Assembly: GCA_938045565.1 (NCBI GenBank)
Contig: CALIAZ010000002.1
Location: 248,001-312,000, forward strand
Source: an uncultured Atopobium sp.
GTDB taxonomy: Bacteria > Actinomycetota > Coriobacteriia > Coriobacteriales > Atopobiaceae
Length of the DNA stretch: 64,000 nt
Reading direction: 5' to 3'
Each line of letters starts with the position of its first letter. Position 1 is the stretch's first letter. This document shows, in pieces, positions 43,663 through 53,685 of this stretch. The position numbers and the translations under genes are program-made. The notes under the pieces are model-generated. The model saw nothing but the letters and a program-made list of their open reading frames with translations, ran no database searches and was not told the DNA's origin.

Positions 43663-44799
43663 TTAGATGCGGCTACGCTTAAGGAAGTCTGGAATATCAA
43701 ACTCTTTCTCATTTGAAGTGCCAGTGTTGCGAACAGGCTGTGGCTGAACAGCTACAGGACGAGTTGGCTGTGGCTGAGCAGGACGGCTTGGACGGCTTGC
43801 GCTCTGGGTGTTCAGAGTTGGAAGCTGCTGCTGAACGTTAGAGTCATTGAAACCAGTTGCAATAACGGTTACGCGGACCTGATCGCCCAAGGACTCATCA
43901 ACAACGGTACCAAAGATGATGTTTGCATCAGGATCAACGTTCTTAGCAACCAGGTCAGCTGCCTCGTTAATCTCCTGAATACCAAGGTCTTTGTTGCCAG
44001 CAATAGAGAGAAGAACGCGGGTTGCACCCTCGATGGAGCTCTCAAGCAAGCGGCTAGAAATTGCCTCAGTTGCAGCATCAGCAGCGCGGTTATCACCAGC
44101 AGCAATACCAATGCCCATCATTGCGCTACCTGCGCCCTTCATGATGGTGCAGACGTCTGCAAAGTCGAGGTTGATCAGGCCAGGAACAGTGATGAGATCG
44201 GTAATACCCTGGGTGCCCTGGCATAGAACATCGTCAGCCATGCGGAATGCCTCAAGCATGGTGGTCTTCTTCTCAGAAAGGTCAAGCAGGCGATCATTTG
44301 GAATAACAATGAGAGTATCGACATTCTCGGAAAGAGTCTTGATTCCGTCAGCTGCAGAACCATAACGACGACGGCCCTCGAAGGAGAATGGCTTAGTAAC
44401 AACGCCAACGGTCAGTGCGCCAACGTCATTCTTTGCAATATCAGCAACAACTGGAGCAGCGCCGGTACCAGTACCGCCACCCTCACCAGCAGTGATGAAG
44501 ACCATATCAGCGCCAGCAAGTGCAGCCTTGATCTCGTCGCGGCTATCCTCTGCTGCCTCTTTGCCAACCTCAGGATTAGCACCAGCACCAAGACCCTTGG
44601 TGATGTCAGTACCGATGTGAACCTTAATGTCAGCATCAGAGATTGCAAGAGCCTGTGCATCAGTGTTTACAGCAACGAACTCAACGCCACGGATGCCTTC
44701 TTCAATCATGCGGTTGACAGCGTTAGTTCCGCCGCCACCAACGCCAACAACCTTGATAACAGCAAGATAGTTGTTAAGGGTATCGGTGTCCTTAATCAT
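43663..44799 (-). CDS. ftsZ: Cell division GTPase FtsZ
   Basis: Tubulin homologue forming the Z ring. The N-terminal nucleotide fold begins [15 protein letters not shown]; the GTP-binding tubulin signature GEGGGTGTG lies at about 105-113; the T7-loop NLDFADV is present. After a variable Gln/Pro/Arg linker the conserved C-terminal peptide [11 protein letters not shown], the docking site for SepF and others, is intact. Length 378. A strong AAGGAGGAAG precedes the ATG. A 247-bp gap with a candidate promoter separates it from ftsQ, so ftsZ can be transcribed on its own. Confidence 0.98.
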   Translation of the reverse strand: MIKDTDTLNNYLAVIKVVGVGGGGTNAVNRMIEEGIRGVEFVAVNTDAQALAISDADIKVHIGTDITKGLGAGANPEVGKEAAEDSRDEIKAALAGADMVFITAGEGGGTGTGAAPVVADIAKNDVGALTVGVVTKPFSFEGRRRYGSAADGIKTLSENVDTLIVIPNDRLLDLSEKKTTMLEAFRMADDVLCQGTQGITDLITVPGLINLDFADVCTIMKGAGSAMMGIGIAAGDNRAADAATEAISSRLLESSIEGATRVLLSIAGNKDLGIQEINEAADLVAKNVDPDANIIFGTVVDESLGDQVRVTVIATGFNDSNVQQQLPTLNTQSASRPSRPAQPQPTRPVAVQPQPVRNTGTSNEKEFDIPDFLKRSRI

Positions 44800-44933
44800 G
44801 TCTTCCTCCTTGAGGCACGCTTGTGCCCGTTTGTCCCGGAGCGCGACTGCGCTTAGGCTACGTTTATGCGCTCGCAGAACCGCTGTATAAAACCCTAAAC
44901 CTCAAGTTAAGGCTTACGCTTCATGCAAAGCGG

Positions 44934-44961
44934 GGTATATTTGCACAACTGACCCATGCAA
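44934..44961 (-). promoter_or_regulatory. Candidate ftsZ promoter
   Basis: On the minus strand TTGCAT (44961-44956), a 16-nt spacer and TATACC (44939-44934) lie about 135 bp before ftsZ. The long leader between has two small GC hairpins (near 44813-44829 and 44840-44855). Confidence 0.35.
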
Positions 44962-45046
44962 GTCAAATAATATGTAGAAATTGTGAAGAAAGCTGGTAAA
45001 CGGTAGGAAACTATTCCCTAACGGCACACGTTGTTTGCACGTTTAC

Positions 45047-46105
45047 CTACGAAACACCAGAGCCAGATTGAACGTTTCCAGTAGAAACTCGCCTATAGGT
45101 TGGGCTTGCAGGTGTTCTTACGTTCAAGTAGGTAAGCTCTCCCGGGAACTGCTTAAGCATTGCCAGAATCACTTTTTCTTTATCTGCAATCTGTGTTGGA
45201 GAACCCAGGGCAACCTGCACGCCATTGGTAAGCGTGACAGAAATCGCATCAACGCTACTAGCTGAGTAACTCACAATCTGTGACGTAAGCTCTGACGAGA
45301 ACGTAGACTGATACTGCATAACCGCTTGAATTTCTGCGTCTGTTGCTGTGGTACCCGCTACAGGAGAAACTGTTGCAGGAACATCGGTAATCAGTAGCTC
45401 ACCTTCTGAGGTTGCCTTCTCAAGCGCAACGGTAGCGGTAGTTTTTCCTTCTGGCACGTTAAGCTGATCTGCCTCAAGCCAAACGTTATTCTCGCCCAAA
45501 TACCATGCAACAGGGCCAGAAGAAAGTGCCACTATAGCCGTGACCTTACGCTCTGTGATGGTAATACGCAGTGTATTGGGGAACTGCCTCTCATACGTTA
45601 CAGAGGCTACCCAAGGGTCCTTCTGGAGTTCCTCGGTAATAAGAGACTCGTCCATATTAAGCAGCGTTGTTCCTTCTTCTACTGCAATGAGCTTTTGAAT
45701 TTGCTCGTTAGAGACGTGCTCTGTTGGCTCAACCTGAATGTTGGTAATAGCAAAGACTGAGGAAGAACGTAGGACGAGAAAAGCAATGCTAGCGAGAAGG
45801 GCAAGGCTAAGCAAAACAATAAAGGCCGTGCGTACTGCCTTAAACGATACTTTTCTGCTGTGTTTAATACGCTCAGCACGGGCTTGAGCTGCAGTTTTTG
45901 TAGCATTATTTGGCTTTTTAGTAGAAACCTTTTTAGCAGAAGGCTTGGCATCAGAAGCTGTAGCCTCAACCTTTGGCTTAGGCTTAAAGGCCTTGCTCAT
46001 AAAAGAAGGCTTGGTTGCCCCAGTCGTCTGAGTAGTACCAGACGATAAGGGCTCTCTCTTTGTGCCTTTACGGCGCGTTGTTTGCTTTGAAGTATCTTCT
46101 GCCAT
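45047..46105 (-). CDS. ftsQ: Cell division protein FtsQ/DivIB
   Basis: Bitopic membrane protein that links FtsL/FtsB with the septal synthases. With the ATG at 46105 it has 352 residues: a long Lys/Thr/Ala-rich cytosolic region (1-100), one membrane helix (AFIVLLSLALLASIAFLVL), the POTRA domain starting FAITNIQVEPTEHVSNEQIQKLI, and the FtsQ beta domain (DPWVASVTYERQFPNTLRITITERK). GGGAAG lies just before the ATG; the open frame extends 105 nt into murB and was rejected. It begins 7 bp after the murB stop. The cytosolic tail is longer than usual. Confidence 0.88.
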   Translation of the reverse strand: MAEDTSKQTTRRKGTKREPLSSGTTQTTGATKPSFMSKAFKPKPKVEATASDAKPSAKKVSTKKPNNATKTAAQARAERIKHSRKVSFKAVRTAFIVLLSLALLASIAFLVLRSSSVFAITNIQVEPTEHVSNEQIQKLIAVEEGTTLLNMDESLITEELQKDPWVASVTYERQFPNTLRITITERKVTAIVALSSGPVAWYLGENNVWLEADQLNVPEGKTTATVALEKATSEGELLITDVPATVSPVAGTTATDAEIQAVMQYQSTFSSELTSQIVSYSASSVDAISVTLTNGVQVALGSPTQIADKEKVILAMLKQFPGELTYLNVRTPASPTYRRVSTGNVQSGSGVS

Positions 46106-46112
46106 ATCTTCC

Positions 46113-47027
46113 CTATGCCCCAAAACCCAGAAGTTTAACCTCTGGCTGAAGATCAATATCAAACTTTTCTTGTACTGCGTCGTGTGCTCTGCGCATGAGC
46201 GCAATGACATCTGAGGCGGTGGCGTTACCGGTATTCACGATAAAGTTTGCATGAATATCAGAAATCTGTGCACCGCCTTCAGTAACTCCTTTAAGACCAC
46301 ACTCTTCAATAAGCGCGCCGGCAGATCTGCTGCCTGGGTTCTTAAAAACAGAACCGCAACAAAGCTGACCAGTTGGCTGAGTGTTTCTTCTGCGCTGCAG
46401 AAGCGTGTCCATGCCAAGAGCAACTTTAGGACGATTAGACGCTGTCAACGCAAACGTTGCCTCAAGAATAATCTCATCTGGAACAAACGTGGTATAGCGA
46501 TAACCCCATTCAATCTCAGAGGCGTCGTAGCGCACTAGACCCTTACCAGGCTTAAGTACCACGCAATCACGGACGGCTTTACCAATCCAATCATGCCTGG
46601 TACCTGCATTCATTGAAAGAGCGCCACCGATAGTTCCAGGGATACCAGCACACATCTCAAGGCCGGAAAGACCTGCTTTCATAGCCTCGTTGCAAACACG
46701 TGCCGTAAGCGCACCCGCACCTGCGGTAATGAAGTTATTCTCGCCAACTGAAATGGTAGAAAGTTCATCGTCGAGCACAATAACGCAACCGTTGTAGCCT
46801 TCATCGGAGACAAGGATGTTTGAACCCTTGCCCAGAAGCACCCAATCAACTCGATTAGCTGCAAGTACCTCAAGCACGCGCACCAGTGCCACGTGGCTGT
46901 GAACAGCAGCAAAGAGCGACGCCTTACCGCCAATCCTGAAGGAGGTATGGTGGCTCAGCGGCTCATCTTGCTTAATTGTTGCATCAAGGGCCCCAGAAAG
47001 GCTTACATAGGCGTTAAACAAGCTCAC
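46113..47027 (-). CDS. murB: UDP-N-acetylenolpyruvoylglucosamine reductase
   Basis: FAD enzyme reducing enolpyruvyl-UDP-GlcNAc to UDP-MurNAc. Motifs: HHTSFRIGGKA, LGKGSNILVSDEGY, CAGIPGTIGGALSMNAG (FAD binding), GYRYTTF with the Tyr switch, CCGSVFKNP with the catalytic Ser, and the C-terminal SDIHANFIVNTG. Type II-like length (304). The GTG at 47025-47027 is chosen, with AGGA 8 nt upstream overlapping the murC stop; the longer frame overlaps murC by 50 nt. Position between murC and ftsQ is standard. Confidence 0.94.
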   Translation of the reverse strand: MSLFNAYVSLSGALDATIKQDEPLSHHTSFRIGGKASLFAAVHSHVALVRVLEVLAANRVDWVLLGKGSNILVSDEGYNGCVIVLDDELSTISVGENNFITAGAGALTARVCNEAMKAGLSGLEMCAGIPGTIGGALSMNAGTRHDWIGKAVRDCVVLKPGKGLVRYDASEIEWGYRYTTFVPDEIILEATFALTASNRPKVALGMDTLLQRRRNTQPTGQLCCGSVFKNPGSRSAGALIEECGLKGVTEGGAQISDIHANFIVNTGNATASDVIALMRRAHDAVQEKFDIDLQPEVKLLGFGA

Positions 47028-47037
47028 AGCAGAGGTC

Positions 47038-48453
47038 CTAGTTGCTCTGAAGACGCTCTTTGAGTGCACGGATAAACATTGGTCCAATCTGAGTGACGTC
47101 TCCTGCGCCCTGAGTGATCAGCAGGTCTCCTGGCTGAACCGTATCAAGAAGGTCAGCGATAAGATCGCGGCGAGAAGGGATATAGCGCACGTCAGGAACA
47201 GTATTGGCAGCCTGAACTCTTGAAGAGACGGTCTTGCCCGAGACACCTGGAATAGGAAGCTCACCTGCGGAGAAGACATCCATGACGCGCAACACGTCGA
47301 TGCCATCAAACGCGTGAGCAAACGAATCTGCCAAGTCTTGTGTTCTGCTATAGCGGTGTGGCTGGAAGACAACAACAACGCGCTTAAAACCAAGAGGAAG
47401 AGCTGCAGACATGGTTGCTGCAATCTCGGTTGGATGGTGACCGTAATCGTCTACAACGGTAATACCGTTGATGTCACCTACGTGTGTAAAGCGACGGCGT
47501 GCGCCCTTGAACTGTGACAGCGCCGCAGCAGCTTCCACAAGATCAAAGCCAAGTGCATCGGCAACGGCAATTGCAGCGGTTGCGTTAGCAACGTTGTGCT
47601 TACCAGGGTTAGCTGGAAGTACCACAGAAATGGTCTGACCAGAAGGAGTCTTGATGGTCAGAGGGTTCTCGATACCAGCTTTTCTCTCCTCCTGCGTGCA
47701 AACAAAATCGCAGCTAGAATCAAAGCCGTAAGTAACCACGTGCCTGCCGGTTGACTGAGCAAGCTCAACGTAATGAGGATTGTCACCATTGATAACAACG
47801 GTTTCTTCCTTATCAAGCAAGCTCATAAACTCACAGAAGGTCTTCTCGATATTCTCTAGAGAACCGTAGTGATCAAGGTGGTCTGCCTCAATATTGGTGA
47901 CTACCACCACGTTAGGGTTAAGGAACATAAACGAACCGTCAGACTCGTCAGCCTCGCAGACAAAGTACTGGCCGTTTCCGTTTTTGCCGTTGGTGTTGTA
48001 ACCCTCAACAACACCGCCAATCAAAAATGAAGGATCGGCGCCCAGCTTATCCAGCATGGTAGCAACCATGGAAGACGTGGTGGTCTTGCCGTGAGTGCCC
48101 GCAACAGCAATAGTCTTGCGGCCGCGTGAGAGATACGAGAGCATCTTAGCGCGAGGCCAAATAGGAATGGAAAGCTCACGTGCGCGAATAACCTCTGGGT
48201 TAGTCTCTGGGATTGCCGTAGAGGTAACAATGACATCAGGCATCACAGCGTCAATGGTAGACGCAGTGTGACCGATGCTTACCTGAATACCTGCATCTTC
48301 GAGCTCTCTAACATAATGTGAGCTCTTTAGATCAGAGCCGGTAACAGTGCAGCCACGCTCGTGTAGAACAAGAGCGATTCCGCTCATGCCAGCGCCGCCA
48401 ATTCCAATAAAATGTGCACGCGAGATGGTCTTCTCGCCCATGGAATCTGCCAT
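47038..48453 (-). CDS. murC: UDP-N-acetylmuramate--L-alanine ligase
   Basis: ATP-dependent ligase adding the first stem-peptide residue to UDP-MurNAc. N-terminal HFIGIGGAGMSGIALVL, the ATP loop AVAGTHGKTTTSSMVA, TNIEADHLDHYG, and DDYGHHPTEIAATM and FQPHRYSRT in the last two domains are all present. The ATG at 48451-48453 gives 471 residues and has AAAGG 7 nt upstream; an upstream extension of 18 codons is unlikely. It follows murG in the cluster. Confidence 0.96.
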   Translation of the reverse strand: MADSMGEKTISRAHFIGIGGAGMSGIALVLHERGCTVTGSDLKSSHYVRELEDAGIQVSIGHTASTIDAVMPDVIVTSTAIPETNPEVIRARELSIPIWPRAKMLSYLSRGRKTIAVAGTHGKTTTSSMVATMLDKLGADPSFLIGGVVEGYNTNGKNGNGQYFVCEADESDGSFMFLNPNVVVVTNIEADHLDHYGSLENIEKTFCEFMSLLDKEETVVINGDNPHYVELAQSTGRHVVTYGFDSSCDFVCTQEERKAGIENPLTIKTPSGQTISVVLPANPGKHNVANATAAIAVADALGFDLVEAAAALSQFKGARRRFTHVGDINGITVVDDYGHHPTEIAATMSAALPLGFKRVVVVFQPHRYSRTQDLADSFAHAFDGIDVLRVMDVFSAGELPIPGVSGKTVSSRVQAANTVPDVRYIPSRRDLIADLLDTVQPGDLLITQGAGDVTQIGPMFIRALKERLQSN

Positions 48454-48534
48454 AAGAGAGCCTTTCCAAGTATTGTTATCGTTTGAGTCCTGGACATACC
48501 AAGACATGTTTACTCTAACGCAAAACCGAATGTT

Positions 48535-49668
48535 TTATGCGCCACAAACGGCACTTTCCACAGCGTCAGCCACAAGAGATGCGGCGCTGCGCTGGTCAAG
48601 TGTGGCAGCAGCCTCAGAAAGCTTTTTGCGCTGATCTGCGTTGTCTACCAGATCAAAGAGAGCTGTCGAGAAGGTCGTGGTGCCCACCTGGTTATCTGGC
48701 ACCAGAATGGCTGCTCCCGCATCCGACAACAGATGCGCATTAGTAGTCTGGTGATCTGCTGTTGCCAAAGGATACGGCACCAAAATGCTAGGGAGCTCTA
48801 AGGCTGCAATTTCGGCCACAGAGGATGCTCCAGAGCGAGAAACTACCAGGTCAGCAGCAGCAAGCATGGCGCCCATGTTGGAAATGTAGGGCTTAATCTC
48901 CCAGCGAGCAGCCTCCTCGTCAGAAAGCTTCATAAGCGAGACAACCTCGTCGTAGAGCTTTTGACCTGTTGACTGGATGATACGAAGGTTAGGACGGGAA
49001 AGAAGCTCCTGCTTAAGTGCAGCAAAAGTCTCGTTGATGCTACGTGCGCCCAAACTACCACCAAAGATAAGCAGCAATGTTTGATTGTCTGCAATGCCCA
49101 GCTCTTGCCTAGAGGTGGCTCTGTCAGCAGAAAGAACACTCTTACGCACGGGATTTCCGGTGACCACAATGGTGTCTTGAGCTTTAACGTGTCCCTCAAA
49201 AGCCTTGCGAGCCTCTGGGAAGGCAATGCATACCTTAAAAGCTTTACCAGCAGAAACACGATTAGCAAGGCCTGTTACCGAGTTCTGCTCGTGAATCAAA
49301 TACGGAATATGCAGCTTAGCGCAAAGTTGAAGCAATGGCAGCTCAACATAAGCTCCAAAGCCAATTGCAACATCAGGAGCTCCCTGCTCTTTGAAACGCT
49401 TATGAAGCTGCGATTTTGCGCGCTCAAGATTGTATGCCGCGCTAATGAGCGTCCAAGGGCGCCTGCGATCAAAGCCATTTACATGGATAGGTACCAGCTC
49501 AAATCCTGCCTCAGGCACCAGCGTACCCTCAAGCTTATTGGGCTGACCGTAAAACGTAACCTGGTGACCGCGCTCACGAAGCTCCTCAGCTAGAGCCAGA
49601 GCTGGGTTAATATGACCTGCGGTTCCACCTGCAGCAATTGCAACAGAGAGTTTCTTCTGTTCTGCCAT
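48535..49668 (-). CDS. murG: UDP-GlcNAc:lipid I N-acetylglucosaminyltransferase
   Basis: Peripheral membrane GT-B enzyme converting lipid I to lipid II. Motifs: AAGGTAGHINPALALAEEL (G-loop 1), GFGAYVELPLL (G-loop 2 region), HEQNSVTGLANR, FGGSLGARSINE (G-loop 3) and RSGASSVAEIAALELPSILVPYPLATADHQTTNA for UDP-GlcNAc binding. ATG at 49666-49668 (MAEQKK) is 9 nt after AGGAG; another ATG nine bases upstream is too close to the ribosome site. Length 377. Confidence 0.96.
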   Translation of the reverse strand: MAEQKKLSVAIAAGGTAGHINPALALAEELRERGHQVTFYGQPNKLEGTLVPEAGFELVPIHVNGFDRRRPWTLISAAYNLERAKSQLHKRFKEQGAPDVAIGFGAYVELPLLQLCAKLHIPYLIHEQNSVTGLANRVSAGKAFKVCIAFPEARKAFEGHVKAQDTIVVTGNPVRKSVLSADRATSRQELGIADNQTLLLIFGGSLGARSINETFAALKQELLSRPNLRIIQSTGQKLYDEVVSLMKLSDEEAARWEIKPYISNMGAMLAAADLVVSRSGASSVAEIAALELPSILVPYPLATADHQTTNAHLLSDAGAAILVPDNQVGTTTFSTALFDLVDNADQRKKLSEAAATLDQRSAASLVADAVESAVCGA

Positions 49669-49691
49669 GCAATCCATCTCCTAGAAATCAG

Positions 49692-51221
49692 CTATCGACG
49701 AGGCTTGGTGTTATTTCCACGAAGCCTGTCCGATGCAGAAGGTCCCAAATCAATTCTGCGCCTACCGGAAGCGTCTGTTGTAATACGGCCTTGAGGGGCA
49801 TCGTCATCTCTTGAGCGCAAAACACCTCGTGATGGGCGCGCGGAGCTCTGAGCGCTGCTCTTGGGGCGAGAAGAACGTGGGAGTGGCATGCCTACTCCTA
49901 CCCCACCATCAACCATGGTAAGACCAGCAAAACCTGGAGCATCAAAGGTATCTTGCTCTTCGGCTATGCTCCAGGACGCACGCTGCCTATCGTACTCGGT
50001 TTCTGGAAGCCTTGACTGCCTTGAAACAGACATCAAAAGTCCAACCATCAAGATACTGGACATGATGGTTGAGCCGCCGTACGAGATAAACGGAAGAGGC
50101 TTACCAGAAAGAGGCAGAAGTCCCAAAACGCCACCGATGTTAACAAAAGCCTGAATGATAAACATGGAGGTACAACCTGCGGCAATAAGCCTGCCAGTCA
50201 AATCTGGCGCATAGCGAGCAATCTTAAAGCCTGCCCATACCAGCGCGCCAAATACAGCCAGAAGACCTAAAACGCCAATAAAGCCCAGTTCTTCTCCAAT
50301 GACTGCAAAAATAAAGTCATTGTGAGCCATAGGCAAATATGAATATTTCTGGCGAGAAAAACCAAAGCCAACGCCAAAAATACCGCCAGAACCAAAAGCA
50401 TAAAAACCCTGGGCAAGCTGATAACCTGCGCCGTAATAATCAGCCCAAGGGTTGAGCATGGTCATAACACGGGCACGAGAATAATCATCTTTCAAAGACA
50501 AGAACGCAAAGCCAATAAAGCCAGCAACAGCAATAGTTGACAAAACCCTTCGGTCAACATCAGCAAGGTAGCCAATAACCAAAAGAGTTCCCACAATAAT
50601 CAGCGTAGAGCCCTTATCTGGCTGAGCCAAGATAAGCACCAGCGGCACAAGCGCGGAAAGAGCAAACTTCTTAAAGAACTCCACCTGATCTATGGTCTGA
50701 TCAATAAAGTACTGTTGAGCCAGGTACGAGATGGAAATTAAGATGGTAATCTTTGCAAACTCAGACGGCTGGAAAGAAAATGGTCCAATGGAAATCCAAC
50801 GGGTTGCACCATATGCGTCGGCGCCAGCAATAGGGGTAAAAATAATTGCTAGCATTCCAATGGTCACAATCCAGATAGGTATCTGGAGGTTTCTTACTAC
50901 CGCTCGGTAATCAATGCGAGAAACAATAAACGCTAACGCAACTCCTGCCGCAGCAAAGCCAAGCTGACGTTGCACGTAATAGAAGGGGTTGTAGCCCATA
51001 TCCTCAGAAGTCATCGCAGAAATCGAGGATGCAGAGTAAATCATTACCAGGCCAAAGCATACAAGAATTGCCGTTGACACCAGAAGTACCAGCCTAGGCT
51101 GCATGAAACGCTCTGGAATAGCTCCAAAACGACCTTTACTCTGTGAGCGCTCAGAAGACCTCTGGCGAGAAGTACGTGATTGCTGCGCGCGTTCCTCTGT
51201 TCTGTTTCTACTGGTAGCCAT
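49692..51221 (-). CDS. ftsW: Lipid II glycosyltransferase FtsW (SEDS family)
   Basis: Polytopic glycan polymerase of the septum. About ten membrane segments; SEDS signatures include GATRWISIGPFSFQPSEFAKI, AQPDKGSTLI, GFGFSRQKYSYLPMAHNDFIFAVIGEELGF and PLSGKPLPFISYGGSTI. At 509 residues it is longer than usual: about 45 basic/Ser-rich residues at the N-terminus and about 110 at the C-terminus are cytosolic low-complexity tails (PRSSRPKSSAQSSARPSRG). The start overlaps the murD stop by 1 bp. It lies between murD and murG as in the classical cluster. Confidence 0.95.
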   Translation of the reverse strand: MATSRNRTEERAQQSRTSRQRSSERSQSKGRFGAIPERFMQPRLVLLVSTAILVCFGLVMIYSASSISAMTSEDMGYNPFYYVQRQLGFAAAGVALAFIVSRIDYRAVVRNLQIPIWIVTIGMLAIIFTPIAGADAYGATRWISIGPFSFQPSEFAKITILISISYLAQQYFIDQTIDQVEFFKKFALSALVPLVLILAQPDKGSTLIIVGTLLVIGYLADVDRRVLSTIAVAGFIGFAFLSLKDDYSRARVMTMLNPWADYYGAGYQLAQGFYAFGSGGIFGVGFGFSRQKYSYLPMAHNDFIFAVIGEELGFIGVLGLLAVFGALVWAGFKIARYAPDLTGRLIAAGCTSMFIIQAFVNIGGVLGLLPLSGKPLPFISYGGSTIMSSILMVGLLMSVSRQSRLPETEYDRQRASWSIAEEQDTFDAPGFAGLTMVDGGVGVGMPLPRSSRPKSSAQSSARPSRGVLRSRDDDAPQGRITTDASGRRRIDLGPSASDRLRGNNTKPRR

Positions 51222-52624
51222 TATCGACCGCTCTCTTTTTGAGCAAGATCTGCCACCATCTGTTTAAAGACACGACCACGCTGAGCCATGCCCGTGAACT
51301 CATCAAATGATGAGCATGCGGGTGAGAGAAGCACTACAGAACCTGGGCGAGCAAACTCTACTGCACGGTCAAAAGCCTCACGCAGATGAGACTCTTCTAC
51401 CACTTCTGCGCGTCCGTCTGAAACGCGGCGGAGTGCCTCTGCAAAGCGAGGACCTGCCTCTCCAAAGCAGATTGCATATGCGCAGGTGGAAGATACCTTT
51501 TGAGCAAATTCATCAAGCTCTGTGCCCTTATCGTGACCACCAAGAAGCAAAATAACGTCTTTACCTGGGAACGATGTCAGAGATTTCTCAACTGAATCGG
51601 TATTAGTTGCCTTGGAATCGTTGACGTACAACACGCCATTAACCGTATCAACAGGCTCAATCCTATGCTCAAGCGGCATAAAGTCCAAAAGAGCATGCCT
51701 GATAGAAACGATATCAAGTCCCAAAAACAGTCCACAGGCAGCTGCAGCAAGAGCGTTGAGTGCATTGTGCGCTCCCCTAATGTGGAGTGCGTCAGCTGCT
51801 ACAAGTTCCATCTCTTTACCAGACAGCCTTACTACCAGCGCGCCATTGCGTACAAAAGCGGCATTTTGCGTGCCGGGATCTGTCTGAGCAAGATGACATA
51901 CAGGAATGCCACGTACCTCAAGGCGAGAAGACACGTCCAGGCAGAACTCATCCAAATCAGACACAATTGCCAGGTCGTTTGCATCAAGATTGGCAAAAAT
52001 CTTCTCTTTAGCTGCAGCGTATGCCTCAAGCGAACCATGCCACTCAAGGTGGTCAGGCGTAATGTTTAAAAGCATAGCAACATGAGGGTGCAATTTTTGA
52101 GTAGTTGCAAGCTGGAAGCTTGAAAGCTCTGCTACAAACCAGCTCTCAGGCTTTCTCTTTGCAAGCTGATCAGTAATAGTAAATCCAATATTGCCAACAG
52201 CACTTGCATCAAGGCCTGCATACTGCAGGATAGAGGTAGTCAAACTTGTGGTGGTAGTTTTACCGTTTGTGCCAGTAATGCCAATCCACTGTGAAGGGCT
52301 TTCTTGATAGGCAAACTCTGGCTCGCCCATAATCTGCTTAGAGGCTGCTTTTGCACTCAAGAACAGCTCAGAAGTATCGGGAATACCAGGAGAGGCAATA
52401 GTTAGGTCAAAGGTGCCCTCAACCTGATCAGAGCCGCATTGAACCTGTACCCCTAAGCTTGCAAGCTCTTGGACCTTCTCGCCAACTGTAGCATCTGCGC
52501 CGCCCACAAGAGTTATGGAAGACACACGACCCTCTGGCTGCTGCAATAAATACGTGCAGACAGAGACGCCGGTCTTACCAAAACCAAGAACACATACATT
52601 TCCAAGTGTTTCTAGAAGCGACAC
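51221..52624 (-). CDS. murD: UDP-N-acetylmuramoylalanine--D-glutamate ligase
   Basis: Adds D-Glu to the muropeptide. The N-terminal domain has VLGFGKTGVSV; the ATP loop is GITGTNGKTTTTSLT; later NITPDHLEWHGSLEAYAAAK, VNDSKATNTDSVEKSL and LLSPACSSFDEF match MurD. The GTG at 52622-52624 is chosen because AAAGGA lies 8 nt upstream and the product (467 residues) begins near the conserved fold; a TTG 24 nt further up is an alternative. It follows mraY by about 30 bp. Confidence 0.95.
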   Translation of the reverse strand: MSLLETLGNVCVLGFGKTGVSVCTYLLQQPEGRVSSITLVGGADATVGEKVQELASLGVQVQCGSDQVEGTFDLTIASPGIPDTSELFLSAKAASKQIMGEPEFAYQESPSQWIGITGTNGKTTTTSLTTSILQYAGLDASAVGNIGFTITDQLAKRKPESWFVAELSSFQLATTQKLHPHVAMLLNITPDHLEWHGSLEAYAAAKEKIFANLDANDLAIVSDLDEFCLDVSSRLEVRGIPVCHLAQTDPGTQNAAFVRNGALVVRLSGKEMELVAADALHIRGAHNALNALAAAACGLFLGLDIVSIRHALLDFMPLEHRIEPVDTVNGVLYVNDSKATNTDSVEKSLTSFPGKDVILLLGGHDKGTELDEFAQKVSSTCAYAICFGEAGPRFAEALRRVSDGRAEVVEESHLREAFDRAVEFARPGSVVLLSPACSSFDEFTGMAQRGRVFKQMVADLAQKESGR

Positions 52625-52653
52625 GCAGGCGATCCTTTCTAAGAGCAATACCT

Positions 52654-53685
52654 TTAATGAAGCTGGAAGTACAGGGCAAATCCCAGAGCAGCAAAGGCGC
52701 CGGAAATAATCCAGAACCTAAAGACAACTTTTGTCTCGTTCCAGCCAAGTTTCTCAAAGTGATGGTGCAGTGGAGCCATCAAGAATACGCGCTTTTTAGT
52801 TGCCTTGTAGCTGACAACCTGAATGATAACGGACAGTGCCTCGATGATAAAAAGACCACCCATGACCAGGGAAACTACCTCGGTCTTGGTAAGAACGGCC
52901 AGAGCCGCAAAAGCAGCGCCCCAGGCAAGAGAGCCGGTATCTCCCATAAAAATGCTTGCAGGATAGCTGTTAAACCACAAAAAACCAATACAAGCGCCGG
53001 CGATAGATGCGGCAAAAACAGCAAGGCTACTCTCGCCATAGCGGAAAGCTACCGCCGCCATAAAAATCATGACAACCATAACGCAGCCACCAGCTAGGCC
53101 ATCAAGACCATCGGTCAGATTGACAGCGTTGGAGAGACCTGCCATGAGTAAAAAGACAAAGAACAGGTACAGCCAAGGAATAGAAATTACGTTTCCACCT
53201 AAATTGACGGTAGTAGTGAGGATTCCCAGGTTGATTTCAAGGCCACCTGGAAACGCAATAATAGGAGTAATGCCCCAAATATTGACTGCTGCCAGGCAAA
53301 ATGCCACAGAGATAGTAATGAGTCCAGCCATCTTCTGAGATGCGGTGAGGCCAAGGCTTCTTCCATGGGCAACGGACTCAATATCGTCCAGAAGGCCCAG
53401 CGAGCCCGTAAGCAGCATCGCTGCCATGGCAAGGATGAGGTCGGTGTTCCACTGGGCAAGCACAATACAGGTCAGCACAATGCTTACCAGCATGACAACA
53501 CCACCCATAGTAGGGGTTCCCTGCTTAACCAGATGCTGCTGAGGGCCGTCAGCGCGAACCTGCTGACCCACTCCCTCTTTCTTCATCAGTTTGATAAAGA
53601 GTGGCATTAAGACCAAAGTGATGATACAGGAGACACCAAGTGCAACAAACACCTGGTATGTTGGGTAAATAGTCTGGTAAAACAT
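52654..53685 (-). CDS. mraY: Phospho-MurNAc-pentapeptide transferase
   Basis: Ten-helix enzyme forming lipid I. Motifs: PQQHLVKQGTPTMGG, LLTGSLGLLDDIE with the DD pair, NAVNLTDGLDGLAGG, FMGDTGSLAWGAAFAAL, and the HHHFE loop in APLHHHFEKLGWNE. Length 343. Its ATG shares one base with the murF stop (TAATG type), giving coupled translation. Distinct from the WecA-like gene at 3.9 kb by the HHHFE and QTIR-like elements. Confidence 0.97.
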   Translation of the reverse strand: MFYQTIYPTYQVFVALGVSCIITLVLMPLFIKLMKKEGVGQQVRADGPQQHLVKQGTPTMGGVVMLVSIVLTCIVLAQWNTDLILAMAAMLLTGSLGLLDDIESVAHGRSLGLTASQKMAGLITISVAFCLAAVNIWGITPIIAFPGGLEINLGILTTTVNLGGNVISIPWLYLFFVFLLMAGLSNAVNLTDGLDGLAGGCVMVVMIFMAAVAFRYGESSLAVFAASIAGACIGFLWFNSYPASIFMGDTGSLAWGAAFAALAVLTKTEVVSLVMGGLFIIEALSVIIQVVSYKATKKRVFLMAPLHHHFEKLGWNETKVVFRFWIISGAFAALGFALYFQLH